DNA of 64,000 nucleotides from Flavobacterium tegetincola DSM 22377 (GCF_000425485.1 NZ_AUDN01000008.1:62001-126000), one strand, 5' to 3'. Numbered from the stretch's first letter, positions 36,854 through 46,008 are shown. Notes: generated by a model from the letters alone, not told the origin. A program made the numbers and translations.

Positions 36854-38023
36854 TTACTTAACCGCTGGCTTATAATTTTGATTATCAATTATCATTTTTG
36901 ATAAAATCTCTTTCAAAATTTCAGAAGTTCCGCCACCAATTGGACCTAAACGACTGTCTCTTAACAAACGTGCCATTGGATATTCTTCCATATAACCGTA
37001 TCCACCAAGCATTTGCAAACAACTATAAATAGTTTCATCCGCTACTTTTGTAGATTTTAATTTAGCCATCGTAGCTTCCTTAACCACATATTCTTTCTTA
37101 TTTAAACGTGCAACTGCTGCATAATTAAATATTTTACAGTGTTCCACATCAGTTGCATGTTCCACAATTGTGTGTCTTAATGCTTGAAACTTATCAATTG
37201 TCGTTCCGAATGCTTCACGTTTAGACATATAGTCAATTGCATATTCAATTGCATATTCCGCTCTTGCATGTGCATTAATTGCCATGATTAAACGCTCTAA
37301 AGCAAAATGCTGCATGATGTAGGGAAATCCTTTACCTTCTTCACCCATTAAATTTTCAGCAGGAATTTCAACATTATCAAAAGCAATTTCTGCTGTATCA
37401 GACGCTCTCCAACCTAATTTATCTAATTTAGTTGCTGTAATTCCTTTCAATCCAGTATCCATTAAAAAGATACTGATACCTTTATTTCCTTGTTCTGGAC
37501 TGGTTTTAGCAGCAACAATATAGTAATCTGCATAAATACCATTCGTAATAAAAGTTTTTGAACCGTTGATGATGTATTTATCTCCTTGTTTTACAGCAGT
37601 TGTTCGCATTCCTGCCACATCACTTCCTCCAAAAGGCTCCGAAATACATAATCCACCAACTTTATCTCCTAAAATACTTGGAGCTAAATAGTCTTGTTTG
37701 ATTCGCTCATCACCTTCAGCATTTAAATGCGTCATAGCTAAATAAGAATGAGCCCACATCGCAGCTGCAAAACCTGACGAGTTAATTTTTTGTAATTCCT
37801 CTAGGAATACTACAGTGTAAAATAAATCAAGGTTCATTCCACCATACGCTTCAGGATAATTTATTCCAAAAAACCCCATTTCGCCAAATTTTTTCCAGAT
37901 AAAGCGTTCTATTGTACCTGTTTTCTCCCATTTTTCAATGTGTGGTACAACTTCTTTCTGTAAGAAATCTTGGAAACTCTTTCGAAACGATTCATGTTCC
38001 TCTGTAAAAAATGTAGAATTCAT
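36854..38023 (-). CDS. Acyl-CoA dehydrogenase
   Basis: FAD enzyme that introduces the alpha-beta double bond into acyl-CoA and passes electrons to ETF. All three domains are visible: the N-terminal helical domain, the middle beta domain with LCISEPFGGSDVAGMRTTA and WRASDTAEIAFDNVEIP, and the C-terminal helical domain with QMLGGYGYMEEYPMARLLRD. Where medium-chain enzymes have the catalytic Glu before G-T, this protein reads IGGGTSEI. The Glu in FALERLIMA instead fits the base position used by long-chain and isovaleryl-type enzymes. I use the ATG at 38023 (MNSTFFTEEH, 389 residues), because the upstream alternative overlaps the previous gene and lacks conservation. Confidence 0.93.
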   Translation of the reverse strand: MNSTFFTEEHESFRKSFQDFLQKEVVPHIEKWEKTGTIERFIWKKFGEMGFFGINYPEAYGGMNLDLFYTVVFLEELQKINSSGFAAAMWAHSYLAMTHLNAEGDERIKQDYLAPSILGDKVGGLCISEPFGGSDVAGMRTTAVKQGDKYIINGSKTFITNGIYADYYIVAAKTSPEQGNKGISIFLMDTGLKGITATKLDKLGWRASDTAEIAFDNVEIPAENLMGEEGKGFPYIMQHFALERLIMAINAHARAEYAIEYAIDYMSKREAFGTTIDKFQALRHTIVEHATDVEHCKIFNYAAVARLNKKEYVVKEATMAKLKSTKVADETIYSCLQMLGGYGYMEEYPMARLLRDSRLGPIGGGTSEILKEILSKMIIDNQNYKPAVK

Positions 38024-38051
38024 AGATATGCCAATTTTTTTTTGTTCTATT

Positions 38052-38930
38052 TTAGAATTCCAAATATAAGGCAATTACACTAACTTTTTCGATAGATATT
38101 CCCTTAATTTTTGTTAAATCCTCAACATCCTTAATTTTTACGTTCATGGAGCGGTAAATTATGATCTCACGAGCAGTTGAATAATTGAAAAAAGGAAAAG
38201 CCGACAACTCCTTCAATGAAGCTGTATTGATGTTTATTTTTTTCATATCCTTAAAATCCACTACTTTAAAATATTGATTTAGATAATCAATCACTTCAGG
38301 CGATAATCCCCAGATAAATTGCATTTGTTCCATTGTGGCAAATGCGCCAAATTTATCACGCTCCTTAAGAATCCGTGCAGAAATGGCTTCACCAATACCT
38401 CTAATTTTAATTAAATCTTCCGCAGTAGCATGGTTGATGTCTTTAACAACAATTACTTCTTTTTCTTTCTTAGGAAACGGAGTATATTTTGACGCATACT
38501 CTTTTTTATTATTTACCCAATCTGGAAATTTAAAATAAACAGCCATTTCTCTCAATAAAGAATCAGAAACCTTTGTGACATCTTGAAATTCCTTAGCTGA
38601 ATTGACATATTTATTTCCTTTTCTAAAAGCAAACAAACGGTCAAGCTGTTCCGTAGTCATTCCATATTTATACCCTTTATAATCGGTTATGAAATTGGGA
38701 TTGTACGGGTATATTTTTGACTTATATTCTACTGTCAGTGCTTTCTGAGAATCAATTTTTACCTGAAAAGCCAACCATTCTTTTTGCTCTGCAGAAGTTT
38801 CTGGACGTGTTTTTGCAGGAAGGAATTGATACGCAATTTGCATACCAACAATCACGGTAAACAGCAGTAACAAGCCCACCCTTTGCGAAGGCGTGAATCT
38901 TTGAAAAAAATATGTTGACTCTCTTTTCAT
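38052..38930 (-). CDS. Helix-hairpin-helix (ComEA-like) membrane-anchored protein
   Basis: 292-residue protein with an N-terminal membrane anchor (RVGLLLLFTVIVGMQIAYQF, about residues 17-36), then a Lys-rich linker and at least two helix-hairpin-helix units (INHATAEDLIKIRGIGEAISARIL near 167-190 and ININTASLKELSAFPFFNYSTARE near 232-255), with a possible third at the end. It resembles DNA-binding ComEA-type proteins facing the periplasm, so DNA binding is expected but unproven. Its ATG lies 2 bp after the PspC-like gene, so they are translationally linked. Confidence 0.85.
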   Translation of the reverse strand: MKRESTYFFQRFTPSQRVGLLLLFTVIVGMQIAYQFLPAKTRPETSAEQKEWLAFQVKIDSQKALTVEYKSKIYPYNPNFITDYKGYKYGMTTEQLDRLFAFRKGNKYVNSAKEFQDVTKVSDSLLREMAVYFKFPDWVNNKKEYASKYTPFPKKEKEVIVVKDINHATAEDLIKIRGIGEAISARILKERDKFGAFATMEQMQFIWGLSPEVIDYLNQYFKVVDFKDMKKININTASLKELSAFPFFNYSTAREIIIYRSMNVKIKDVEDLTKIKGISIEKVSVIALYLEF

Positions 38931-38932
38931 AT

Positions 38933-39160
38933 TTACAAATCAAATACAGAACTCCGTTTTGCACGGATCAAATCCTTTAACTTTAGCCAAAACGCCAAGG
39001 TCAAATACACCCCAAACCAAAGTCCGGCTGTCACGAACGAAATATAGATGAAAAACAACCTCACGCTACTCGCTCGCATTCCCAAACGATCTGCCAAACG
39101 GGAAGCGGCGTTAAATCCATGTTGTTCAAAAAAGTATTTCAATTGTAGGACTAATGACAT
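38933..39160 (-). CDS. PspC-like small membrane protein
   Basis: 75-residue protein with a short N-terminal helix, the motif RLADRLGMRASSVRLFFIYISFV and a hydrophobic segment to about residue 60, the hallmark of the PspC domain, followed by a basic tail. Members sit in the inner membrane and are linked to envelope stress in other bacteria; the role here is unknown. It is 22 bp downstream of the DUF2851 gene and 2 bp upstream of the helix-hairpin-helix gene. Confidence 0.85.
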   Translation of the reverse strand: MSLVLQLKYFFEQHGFNAASRLADRLGMRASSVRLFFIYISFVTAGLWFGVYLTLAFWLKLKDLIRAKRSSVFDL

Positions 39161-39182
39161 AGCGAATAATTTTTATACAAAT

Positions 39183-40472
39183 TTAAGTATTTTTAGACTC
39201 TTTAGTCGCGTTAAGCAAATGAATTCCAATACCACAAGACAAACATTTTTTTAAATTGCAGTATTCATTCTTAAGTTGCAGTAGTGCTTGCGAATCGTAT
39301 GCATTTTTTGCTGCAATTCCGATACTTTTAAATTTGTCCATCACCGCATTTTTTTCCGGCTGAATTTCCAGCATTAACGTCATTAACCGTTCTTGAACTT
39401 CTTCTTCGCGGCTTTTGTAGTACGCAAATTGCAGCGGAATAATTGTATTGATCATCACCAACTCAATAAATTTAGACGATAATTTTTTAAAGTGTTTGGG
39501 ACTGATTTTGTCAAAGGTATAATGGGTTTGCCAATACGCTGAAACAGCAACATCAAATATTCTCGTTACCTCTTTCATCGATTTCACTTGAATACAATCT
39601 GAAAAGAGTTGGTGGTTTTTAGCAAAAACAGCAGCCAATTGTGACAAGCGAATATTTGGAAAATTATCAGGTCGCAATTTAAAAAACTGTAACGGCACTG
39701 TTCTTTTAAAATCCAATTGGTATTTTAAAACCATATACCCAAAACGGTTTTGTAGTTCCTTATAATACACATCTTCCTTCTCGGCATCAAGTAGACCACA
39801 GAATCCAAGAAAAAGTGCTTCCAAATTTAATGCATCCGAAGCTTCTTTTCGAATAATAGAAAAAGGAATGTTCTGAGCTAAATCCATGAATGCCATTCCA
39901 TTAGAATTCAAGCCGAAGTTTCTAGCTAATAAGCAAAACAAGACGGCCTCCCAGTCCTTATTCAATTTTAAGAATAGTTCATCGATCGGTTTCTGTTTTC
40001 GCTCTAATCGCTCTATAAAAAGACGTTCTTTCCAATTTGAGTACACAAAATCATCCACTTCCAGTATTTGATTTTCACAAAAAATCCATGATTTAGGTGC
40101 AGTTAAAATTTCAAAATTTGTGATAAAATCAGTAGACACATAATCTTTTAAAATCAAGACAGGAATCTCGATATTATTTTTCCTAAATATATCGACGTCG
40201 TGTTCCCACACCACATGGAGAATTACATTTTCGTACGCTGCATCTTTTTCATGATGGTGCAAGTACCAATCGGAAGATTTAAGGTGCAGTTCAATATTTC
40301 CAGCCCATTTTTGACCAGAAATTGTAATCAATCCATTGAAAAAATCTGGACCTGCATTCTCTAAATAACTCCCTACATTTTCAATAGTCAAAGTTTCGCC
40401 CGTAGAAGTTTGAAGCGAATTGATGTCGAATTTCTTGAATCTCCAGATATAATGTAGAAAATCTTCTTTCAT
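39183..40472 (-). CDS. DUF2851 family protein
   Basis: 429-residue protein whose start MKEDFLHYIWRFKKFDINSLQTSTGE and the segment NAGPDFFNGLITISGQKWAGNIELHLKSSDWYLHHH (about 34-69) are characteristic of DUF2851, a family common in Bacteroidetes. The acidic/His residues in NIELHLKSSDW...H..HEKD and VILHVVWEHD recall a metal-dependent nuclease-like centre, but no activity is established. The C-terminus has a CxxCG near ECNLKKCLSCGIG. It is the first gene of a four-gene run and is divergent from the PNGase F-like gene. Confidence 0.85.
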   Translation of the reverse strand: MKEDFLHYIWRFKKFDINSLQTSTGETLTIENVGSYLENAGPDFFNGLITISGQKWAGNIELHLKSSDWYLHHHEKDAAYENVILHVVWEHDVDIFRKNNIEIPVLILKDYVSTDFITNFEILTAPKSWIFCENQILEVDDFVYSNWKERLFIERLERKQKPIDELFLKLNKDWEAVLFCLLARNFGLNSNGMAFMDLAQNIPFSIIRKEASDALNLEALFLGFCGLLDAEKEDVYYKELQNRFGYMVLKYQLDFKRTVPLQFFKLRPDNFPNIRLSQLAAVFAKNHQLFSDCIQVKSMKEVTRIFDVAVSAYWQTHYTFDKISPKHFKKLSSKFIELVMINTIIPLQFAYYKSREEEVQERLMTLMLEIQPEKNAVMDKFKSIGIAAKNAYDSQALLQLKNEYCNLKKCLSCGIGIHLLNATKESKNT

Positions 40473-40556
40473 GTCTTTGGGTTTGAATTGAACAAAACGG
40501 CATATAATAAAGAGAAAGATTTATTAAAAGTACAAAATTATTCGACATCCAAAACT

Positions 40557-40564
40557 TATATTTG
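40557..40564 (+). promoter_or_regulatory. -7 box for the PNGase F-like gene
   Basis: TATATTTG fits TAnnTTTG. The expected start near 40570 lies 14 nt before the ATG at 40584, which argues against a start further upstream. No TTTG is seen at the -33 position. Confidence 0.5.
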
Positions 40565-40583
40565 TGAATCAACAATAACTATT

Positions 40584-42257
40584 ATGAAAATTATAATTAC
40601 GCTGCTAAGCTTTCTCCTGTTTATAACTGCAAACGCACAGAAGAAATCGAATGCAGTACAAGTGACGTATGAAAAATCATCGAATGGAATTGTGCTTGAA
40701 AATCAAGATCCAATTGTCATTTATACAGACAAAAACCAAACTATAGTTACATCGCTGAAAATTATTGAAAAACAAGCTACATTTCCTTTCGAAACGTATT
40801 ATTTAGCGAGAGCCGACAATCGCTGGTATCAAACAGCACAATTGAAAATCAATAAAACCATTTCCACAGTTGACAGTAGTTCAATTTCAAGTCAAAAATT
40901 GACATTGACTAATGAAACTAAGAAAATTCTAGGCTATATCTGTAAAAAAGCAACTACATCCATCAATTCAAATTCAATTGACATTTGGTACACAGAAGCT
41001 TTAGATTTAAAAGGCGCACCATCAAGTTTGGGACAAAACTTAGGATTGGTTTTGGAAGTTACTAGAAACGGGAATTATAGCATTGTAGCTACAAAACTGC
41101 AGAAACTGAAACTTGTTCCCACAAATTTGGTTCCCAATTTAAAATTAATAAACACCACCGATGTCCTGTCTTACCGGGATGAATTATGGCAATCTAGATT
41201 TAGAACCCTTGCTATCTTTGAAAATGAAGTCATTAATTTTTCGGACCAAAGCGTTTCTAACGATAGCATATTCAGGTATGCCGCAGGAACTTTGATTATC
41301 AAAAAAATCAAGGTTGGCAAAATCGCCAACGGTAGTCAAGTTTTTATCGATTTAAAAGAACAATCCAATGGAGATGCTTATGATCGGACAGGATCAGTTT
41401 TTATAATTCCAACGGACACCAAAATTTCATTTGTTGACGCGTTAAAAAGTGATAAATCCGTTTTGCCTATTTATGACAACGGAAATGGCAAACAGTACCA
41501 AGGCGTTGTAAAAACGGATGATTATTCTCCTGTTGTAGAATTGATGCGGTTCTTTACACCCTTTGGCGTACATCATTTTAATTATTTAAAAATGAAAAAC
41601 AAGGATTGGGAAGAATCTTCCTTTTACCGTCAAGATATTAGCGACCTTTCCGCTCTCTTTAGTGATCAAGAGCTAACTATTGGCGTTTTTATAGGTAATT
41701 ATGATCAAGGTGGACATAAAGTAAGTTTAAACTTGACTATACACGAAGAAAAAGAAGTGAAAGCTAGAACTAAAAAAGTCATTACATTATTCAATACACT
41801 AAACATCATGGAAATGGCGGGTCAAGAATACGCAACAATGTTTAATTCCGATAAAGGATTAGAAGTACAATTTACCTTGACCGACGATCTACTAAATGCA
41901 AGATTAAGATATATTACAACAGGCCATGGAGGATGGGGAAATGGAGATGAATTTGTCCCAAAGAAAAACACCATTTTTCTAAATTCTAAAGAAGCTTTTT
42001 CATTTACACCATGGAAAACCGACTGTGGTTCTTACCGAAATTACAATCCTGCGTCTGGGAACTTTGAAAATGGACTGTCCTCTTCTGATTACAGTCGTTC
42101 CAATTGGTGTCCGGGAACCACTACTAATCCGCTGTTTATTGATTTAGGGGATTTGAAAGCAGGAACACATACAATGACAATTAAAATTCCTCAAGGCGAG
42201 AATGAAGGCAACAGCTTCAGTTCTTGGAATGTTTCTGGCGTATTAGTAGGCGAATGA
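40584..42257 (+). CDS. Secreted GLPGLI-domain / peptide:N-glycosidase F family protein
   Basis: 557-residue exported protein (signal peptide MKIIITLLSFLLFITANAQ). Residues about 22-175 look like a GLPGLI-type domain, with the motif GQNLGLVLEV at 150-159. Residues about 205-390 and 395-557 match the two jelly-roll domains of PNGase F, which cleaves N-glycans from Asn. Asp267 (YDRTG), Glu456 (GDEF) and NWCPG (507-511) align with Asp60, Glu206 and the GWCPG stretch of Elizabethkingia PNGase F. The position of Glu118 appears to be His378 (QGGHKVS), as in the longer type II-like members. I start at 40584 for the signal peptide. It is expected to act on host or environmental glycoproteins. Confidence 0.87.
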   Translation: MKIIITLLSFLLFITANAQKKSNAVQVTYEKSSNGIVLENQDPIVIYTDKNQTIVTSLKIIEKQATFPFETYYLARADNRWYQTAQLKINKTISTVDSSSISSQKLTLTNETKKILGYICKKATTSINSNSIDIWYTEALDLKGAPSSLGQNLGLVLEVTRNGNYSIVATKLQKLKLVPTNLVPNLKLINTTDVLSYRDELWQSRFRTLAIFENEVINFSDQSVSNDSIFRYAAGTLIIKKIKVGKIANGSQVFIDLKEQSNGDAYDRTGSVFIIPTDTKISFVDALKSDKSVLPIYDNGNGKQYQGVVKTDDYSPVVELMRFFTPFGVHHFNYLKMKNKDWEESSFYRQDISDLSALFSDQELTIGVFIGNYDQGGHKVSLNLTIHEEKEVKARTKKVITLFNTLNIMEMAGQEYATMFNSDKGLEVQFTLTDDLLNARLRYITTGHGGWGNGDEFVPKKNTIFLNSKEAFSFTPWKTDCGSYRNYNPASGNFENGLSSSDYSRSNWCPGTTTNPLFIDLGDLKAGTHTMTIKIPQGENEGNSFSSWNVSGVLVGE

Positions 42258-42300
42258 CAATACTATTTGCACGATCGAATTAAAATCTGCATAAATAAAA

Positions 42301-42339
42301 AGGACAACTATATACATTTTCATGAATATACGTTGTCCT
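42301..42339. terminator. Bidirectional terminator between the convergent PNGase F-like and CBS-type genes
   Basis: AGGACAAC / GTTGTCCT 8-bp stem with partial inner pairing, flanked by an A run on the left and CTTT on the right, so it can act for both convergent genes. Confidence 0.7.
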
Positions 42340-42394
42340 CTTTAAATAGCAATGATTCAGTTAGCCTGAATTATTACTTATAATATTTCGATAC

Positions 42395-43756
42395 TTATTT
42401 TATTGTACTAATAATATCAAATTTTGTAATAATATGATATTTCCCATCTTCTAATGCCACTAAAACCGCATCGTTATCAGCAGTCATTAATGCAGAAATT
42501 TCCGAAATAGATGCGTTTTCTTTTACAATTGGAAATGGTTTACCCATAAATTCACGCACAGGCTTGTCGGCAATATTTTTACAAACAGCATATGCTTTAA
42601 ACAAATCGTTTTCGCTAATACTTCCTACAAATCCTGTAGTATCAATTACAGGAAGATGTGAAATTTTGTATTTATTAAAACGGCCGATAGCATGAGAAAC
42701 CAGTTCTTCCGTACGAACAATAACTAAAGGTTTGTGCGCATAATTTTTGATCACGTCAGCTGCTGTTTCAATATTTTCATCTAGAAAACCTTGTTGACGC
42801 ATCCAATCGTCATTGAACATTTTCCCAACGTAACGGCTCCCACTGTCGTGAAATAAAACTACTACAACATCTTCTGGTTTAAAATGATCTTTTAATTGGT
42901 GCAATCCTTTAACGCATGAACCAGCAGAATTACCAACGAAAATCCCTTCTTCTTTAGCGATTCTTCGGGTGTAAACGGCAGCATCTTTATCAGTAACTTT
43001 TGTAAATCCGTCAATTAATGAAAAATCAACATTTACAGGTAAAATATCTTCTCCGATACCTTCGGTGATGTAAGAGTAAATTTCATTTTCGTCAAAAACG
43101 CCTGTTTCGTGGTATTTTTTAAATACAGAACCGTAGGTATCGATTCCCCAAATTTTAATGTTTGGATTCTTTTCTTTCAAATATTTTGCAACACCTGAAA
43201 TCGTTCCGCCTGTTCCCACTCCTACCACAAAATGTGTAATTTTACCGTCGGTTTGCTCCCAAATTTCCGGACCTGTTTGCTCATAATGCGCTGTCGCATT
43301 AGATGGATTATCGTACTGGTTAACGTACCAAGAGTTTGGAATTTCTGTACTCAATCTTTTTGAAACTGAATAGTAAGATCGTGGATCTGTAGGCTCAACG
43401 TCTGTTGGACACACGATCACTTCTGCACCAACGGCACGAAGTATATCCATTTTTTCTTTAGATTGTTTATCCGAAATTACAAAGACACATTTGTATCCTT
43501 TTACAATTGCTGCTAAAGCAAGTCCCATACCGGTATTTCCAGAAGTTCCTTCAATTATAGTTCCTCCCGGTTGCAAACGTCCGTCTGCTTCGGCATCTTC
43601 AACCATTTTTAAAGCCATTCTATCCTTCGTGGAATTACCTGGATTTAAATGCTCCAACTTTGCTAGAACCAATGCATCAATTCCTTCAGTTACTTTATTC
43701 AATTTTACAAGCGGCGTGTTTCCGATTGTTTCGAGTATATTTTTTGCGTATTTCAT
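42395..43756 (-). CDS. Cystathionine beta-synthase / cysteine synthase-like PLP enzyme with CBS domain pair
   Basis: 453-residue fold-type II PLP enzyme. The Schiff-base lysine is Lys44 in PGNSTKDRMA, the phosphate-binding TSGNTG is at 71-76 and a Gly-rich VGVGTGGTISG loop follows near 178-188. The C-terminus from about 340 holds two CBS motifs, as in eukaryotic-type cystathionine beta-synthase, where they regulate activity. It likely makes cystathionine or cysteine from serine derivatives; which one cannot be settled from the sequence. It has its own promoter (43810-43839) and a leader with an inverted repeat. Confidence 0.9.
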   Translation of the reverse strand: MKYAKNILETIGNTPLVKLNKVTEGIDALVLAKLEHLNPGNSTKDRMALKMVEDAEADGRLQPGGTIIEGTSGNTGMGLALAAIVKGYKCVFVISDKQSKEKMDILRAVGAEVIVCPTDVEPTDPRSYYSVSKRLSTEIPNSWYVNQYDNPSNATAHYEQTGPEIWEQTDGKITHFVVGVGTGGTISGVAKYLKEKNPNIKIWGIDTYGSVFKKYHETGVFDENEIYSYITEGIGEDILPVNVDFSLIDGFTKVTDKDAAVYTRRIAKEEGIFVGNSAGSCVKGLHQLKDHFKPEDVVVVLFHDSGSRYVGKMFNDDWMRQQGFLDENIETAADVIKNYAHKPLVIVRTEELVSHAIGRFNKYKISHLPVIDTTGFVGSISENDLFKAYAVCKNIADKPVREFMGKPFPIVKENASISEISALMTADNDAVLVALEDGKYHIITKFDIISTIK

Positions 43757-43771
43757 TATAATTGGGTTGGT

Positions 43772-43794
43772 GTTGCAAGTGAATTTTTTGCAAC
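43772..43794 (-). promoter_or_regulatory. Inverted repeat in the 5' leader of the CBS-type gene
   Basis: GTTGCAA / TTGCAAC arms of 7 bp with a 9-nt loop, located between the predicted transcription start (about 43804) and the ATG at 43756. It could be an operator or a leader hairpin. Confidence 0.4.
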
Positions 43795-43809
43795 AATTAA
43801 AATCGAGTA

Positions 43810-43839
43810 CAAAGGTATTGATAAAAAAGAGATTACAAA
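43810..43839 (-). promoter_or_regulatory. Promoter of the CBS-type PLP enzyme gene
   Basis: On the minus strand TTTG, an 18-bp spacer, then TACCTTTG, matching the Bacteroidetes consensus. The start is expected near 43804. Confidence 0.6.
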
Positions 43840-43856
43840 AGTGCTATGGAAACCAA

Positions 43857-43931
43857 ACTAACCCCGATTGCAGTGGATCCCGATTTTTATCGGGAGAAGC
43901 GGAAAGCGGGATTATGGCTGCCTGATTAGCC
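43857..43931 (+). repeat. Structured intergenic repeat of the kind common in Flavobacteria (Flavo-1-like candidate RNA)
   Basis: The core reads ACCCCGATTGCAGTGG, then the hairpin TCCCGAT-TTTT-ATCGGGA (43878-43895), then AAGCGGAAAGCGGGATTATGGC. The flanks CCCG and CGGG can close the structure. I recognise the CCCCGATTG...GCGGAAAGCGGGA frame as a widespread Flavobacteria intergenic element, and linking it to the Flavo-1 RNA motif is from memory and unproven. It lies between the porin stop and the CBS-type promoter. Confidence 0.55.
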
Positions 43932-43951
43932 TACTGATTCGTTCCAAATGC

Positions 43952-45955
43952 TTATTGAAAGAAGTTCCACACAATTCCGAAACGTACAATAAAATCGCGA
44001 TAAGGATAACTTGGCGCGCTGTAAAAATCATTTCCGGTAAAAGCAGAGTTAAAATGTTCTGCTTTGAGATAGATTCGTGTTTGACTGATCTTAGCATTTA
44101 TGAAGAAATCAAACATTGGAAAATCGCCAATTTGTTTTTGATTTTGAACATAAAAATCACCTACTATAGGATTGTAATCATTTGCATAAAATTTGGAAAA
44201 ATAATTAAATGTAAATCCTGTCTGTAAGAAAAGTGCTCTTTTAAAAATATGATCTGAATAATAGAATGTGTTTCGCGCAGTCAACTTTGGTACGTTAATG
44301 ATGTCCTGACTCTGTTCGACTTGCTGGTACAAAAAGGTATTGTCCAATGCGAACTTTCCGTACTTAAACTCTCTACTAAGCTTCAAAGAAAAATATTTTA
44401 TTGTACCTGAAAATTGTTCTGGAGAAAGAATGATTTGATTGTTTACCGAACTAGAATTGACAAAGTATAATTTATCTTCTAAACTACTGATTTGGGCTGA
44501 AGCATTGATCCACTTGGTATTTAGAACAGCTTCTAAATTGGTAATTTTCTCATTATTAAAATTATTGGACCAGTTGTATCCTTTGTAACTACTTTGGTAT
44601 AAATTATAAACGTGATCAGGAATTTTTGAAATATTTTGCAGCTTAAAACCGATAGCATTTTGCTCATTGATTTTATAGTTGGCATTGACATCTAAATTTC
44701 TCATTGCCTGATCTGAAATGGAATTGGAAAAAATTGCTTTCCCACTCCAACGGCCTTTTTGGTAGGTATAGCTTCCTCCAATTGCATTGATTCGGTCGTC
44801 GAGTTTACTTGCAATTACCGAATTATCTGCACGAACGATAAGCGTTCTGTAAAAATAATTATAATTAAAATCTTCAATAAAAAATTGAAATTTACCTAAA
44901 AGTAGATTTTCATAAGTCGCCCCTACTTTATTATACATTCTATTATAACGAGTTTTATCATTGATTGTAGTAGATGCGTACGAATCACCGTATCTATTAA
45001 AAGTAACATTTGATCCGGTGTCTGGATCAATAATTGTTGATGCTATCGTTGCTTGTGTAAATTCGTAAAATTTATTCTCGAAATTAAATTCATGGTCTAT
45101 ATACAGATTATTTGTTCCGACGGTTTTATTAATACGGAATTGCTGATCTATAAAATAGCGTTTACCATCCAATAGCGAAGTTGCATCTTCATTGAAAACA
45201 GAAAGTCGAGCACGCTCGCTATACGCTGCGTCATCACCTTCAAAATTGGACGAATTGACAATACCTCCGTTTTCACCATTTGAAATATCTTGCGCCGTAA
45301 AATGCGCCTTAATTTCGTACCTACGATTCGTAGTATGATAATTGGTGGTAAATCTAAAATTACCTGTGCTTGAGAGTTGATTGACATATTTGCCAACAGA
45401 ATTTAATCCTTTATACGCTAGAGAAAAATTAAAATTTTCCGACGTATTTACAGTAATAAAAGCATCTAAAGATTGACCTTGCTCCATAACAGTTTTAAAA
45501 TAAAGCTCTGTTAAAGGCGTGGGTACAGAATAGTACTTGATGTCATCTGCTTGCAAAAAGTTAAAATGTTTGCCCTGAAAACCAATTGATGGAAATCCTT
45601 GAAACTGGTTTAAGCCAAAATCTAACGTTTGGTACGGCTGACCTTCGTTTGCAAAAGGCAAAAGACCAAAATTATCCTTTCGTAGATAATTAAAAATGTA
45701 CTCTTTTTGAATCGTTAAAGAGGTATCAATAAAAGTGGTGTCATTTTCTACAGAAATTACTTTATAGAAATCTATCGGAGCGCGCTTAAATTTCCCGGAT
45801 GTAGATTTTGTTTCTTTTATAGAGTCATTAAATTGAGGCACTTCATTATTCATAGAAGTGGTTTTTGTACCACCGCTATTGAGCAACTGTTTTTTTTGCG
45901 CAATTGCAAAACAAGAAAACAACAACACCACAATCAGAAAAAAATGTTTCAACAT
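43952..45955 (-). CDS. Putative outer-membrane porin
   Basis: 667-residue exported protein: signal peptide MLKHFFLIVVLLFSCFAIAQ, a Lys/Thr-rich linker, then many alternating aromatic/hydrophobic strands typical of an outer-membrane beta-barrel, ending in RDFIVRFGIVWNFFQ with a C-terminal aromatic residue. It resembles the 'putative porin' family of Bacteroidetes. A Cys near position 15 lies inside the hydrophobic core and is followed by F-A-I-A-Q, so signal peptidase I is more likely than a lipobox. It has a possible lone -7 box just upstream and faces the end of the susCD unit. Confidence 0.85.
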   Translation of the reverse strand: MLKHFFLIVVLLFSCFAIAQKKQLLNSGGTKTTSMNNEVPQFNDSIKETKSTSGKFKRAPIDFYKVISVENDTTFIDTSLTIQKEYIFNYLRKDNFGLLPFANEGQPYQTLDFGLNQFQGFPSIGFQGKHFNFLQADDIKYYSVPTPLTELYFKTVMEQGQSLDAFITVNTSENFNFSLAYKGLNSVGKYVNQLSSTGNFRFTTNYHTTNRRYEIKAHFTAQDISNGENGGIVNSSNFEGDDAAYSERARLSVFNEDATSLLDGKRYFIDQQFRINKTVGTNNLYIDHEFNFENKFYEFTQATIASTIIDPDTGSNVTFNRYGDSYASTTINDKTRYNRMYNKVGATYENLLLGKFQFFIEDFNYNYFYRTLIVRADNSVIASKLDDRINAIGGSYTYQKGRWSGKAIFSNSISDQAMRNLDVNANYKINEQNAIGFKLQNISKIPDHVYNLYQSSYKGYNWSNNFNNEKITNLEAVLNTKWINASAQISSLEDKLYFVNSSSVNNQIILSPEQFSGTIKYFSLKLSREFKYGKFALDNTFLYQQVEQSQDIINVPKLTARNTFYYSDHIFKRALFLQTGFTFNYFSKFYANDYNPIVGDFYVQNQKQIGDFPMFDFFINAKISQTRIYLKAEHFNSAFTGNDFYSAPSYPYRDFIVRFGIVWNFFQ

Positions 45956-45973
45956 TATTTAATTAAATTTAAA

Positions 45974-45981
45974 CAAAGGTA
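45974..45981 (-). promoter_or_regulatory. -7 box for the putative porin gene
   Basis: TACCTTTG on the minus strand, about 18 bp before the ATG at 45955. There is no TTTG at 19 bp. It sits right after the T run of the susCD-unit terminator. Confidence 0.4.
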
Positions 45982-46008
45982 ACTTTTTTTTGACAAAAAG
46001 GTAAAAAA

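Noticed and set aside
40488..40583. N-terminal extension of the PNGase F-like protein
   Set aside because: It would bury the signal peptide 32 residues inside and start before the predicted promoter box.
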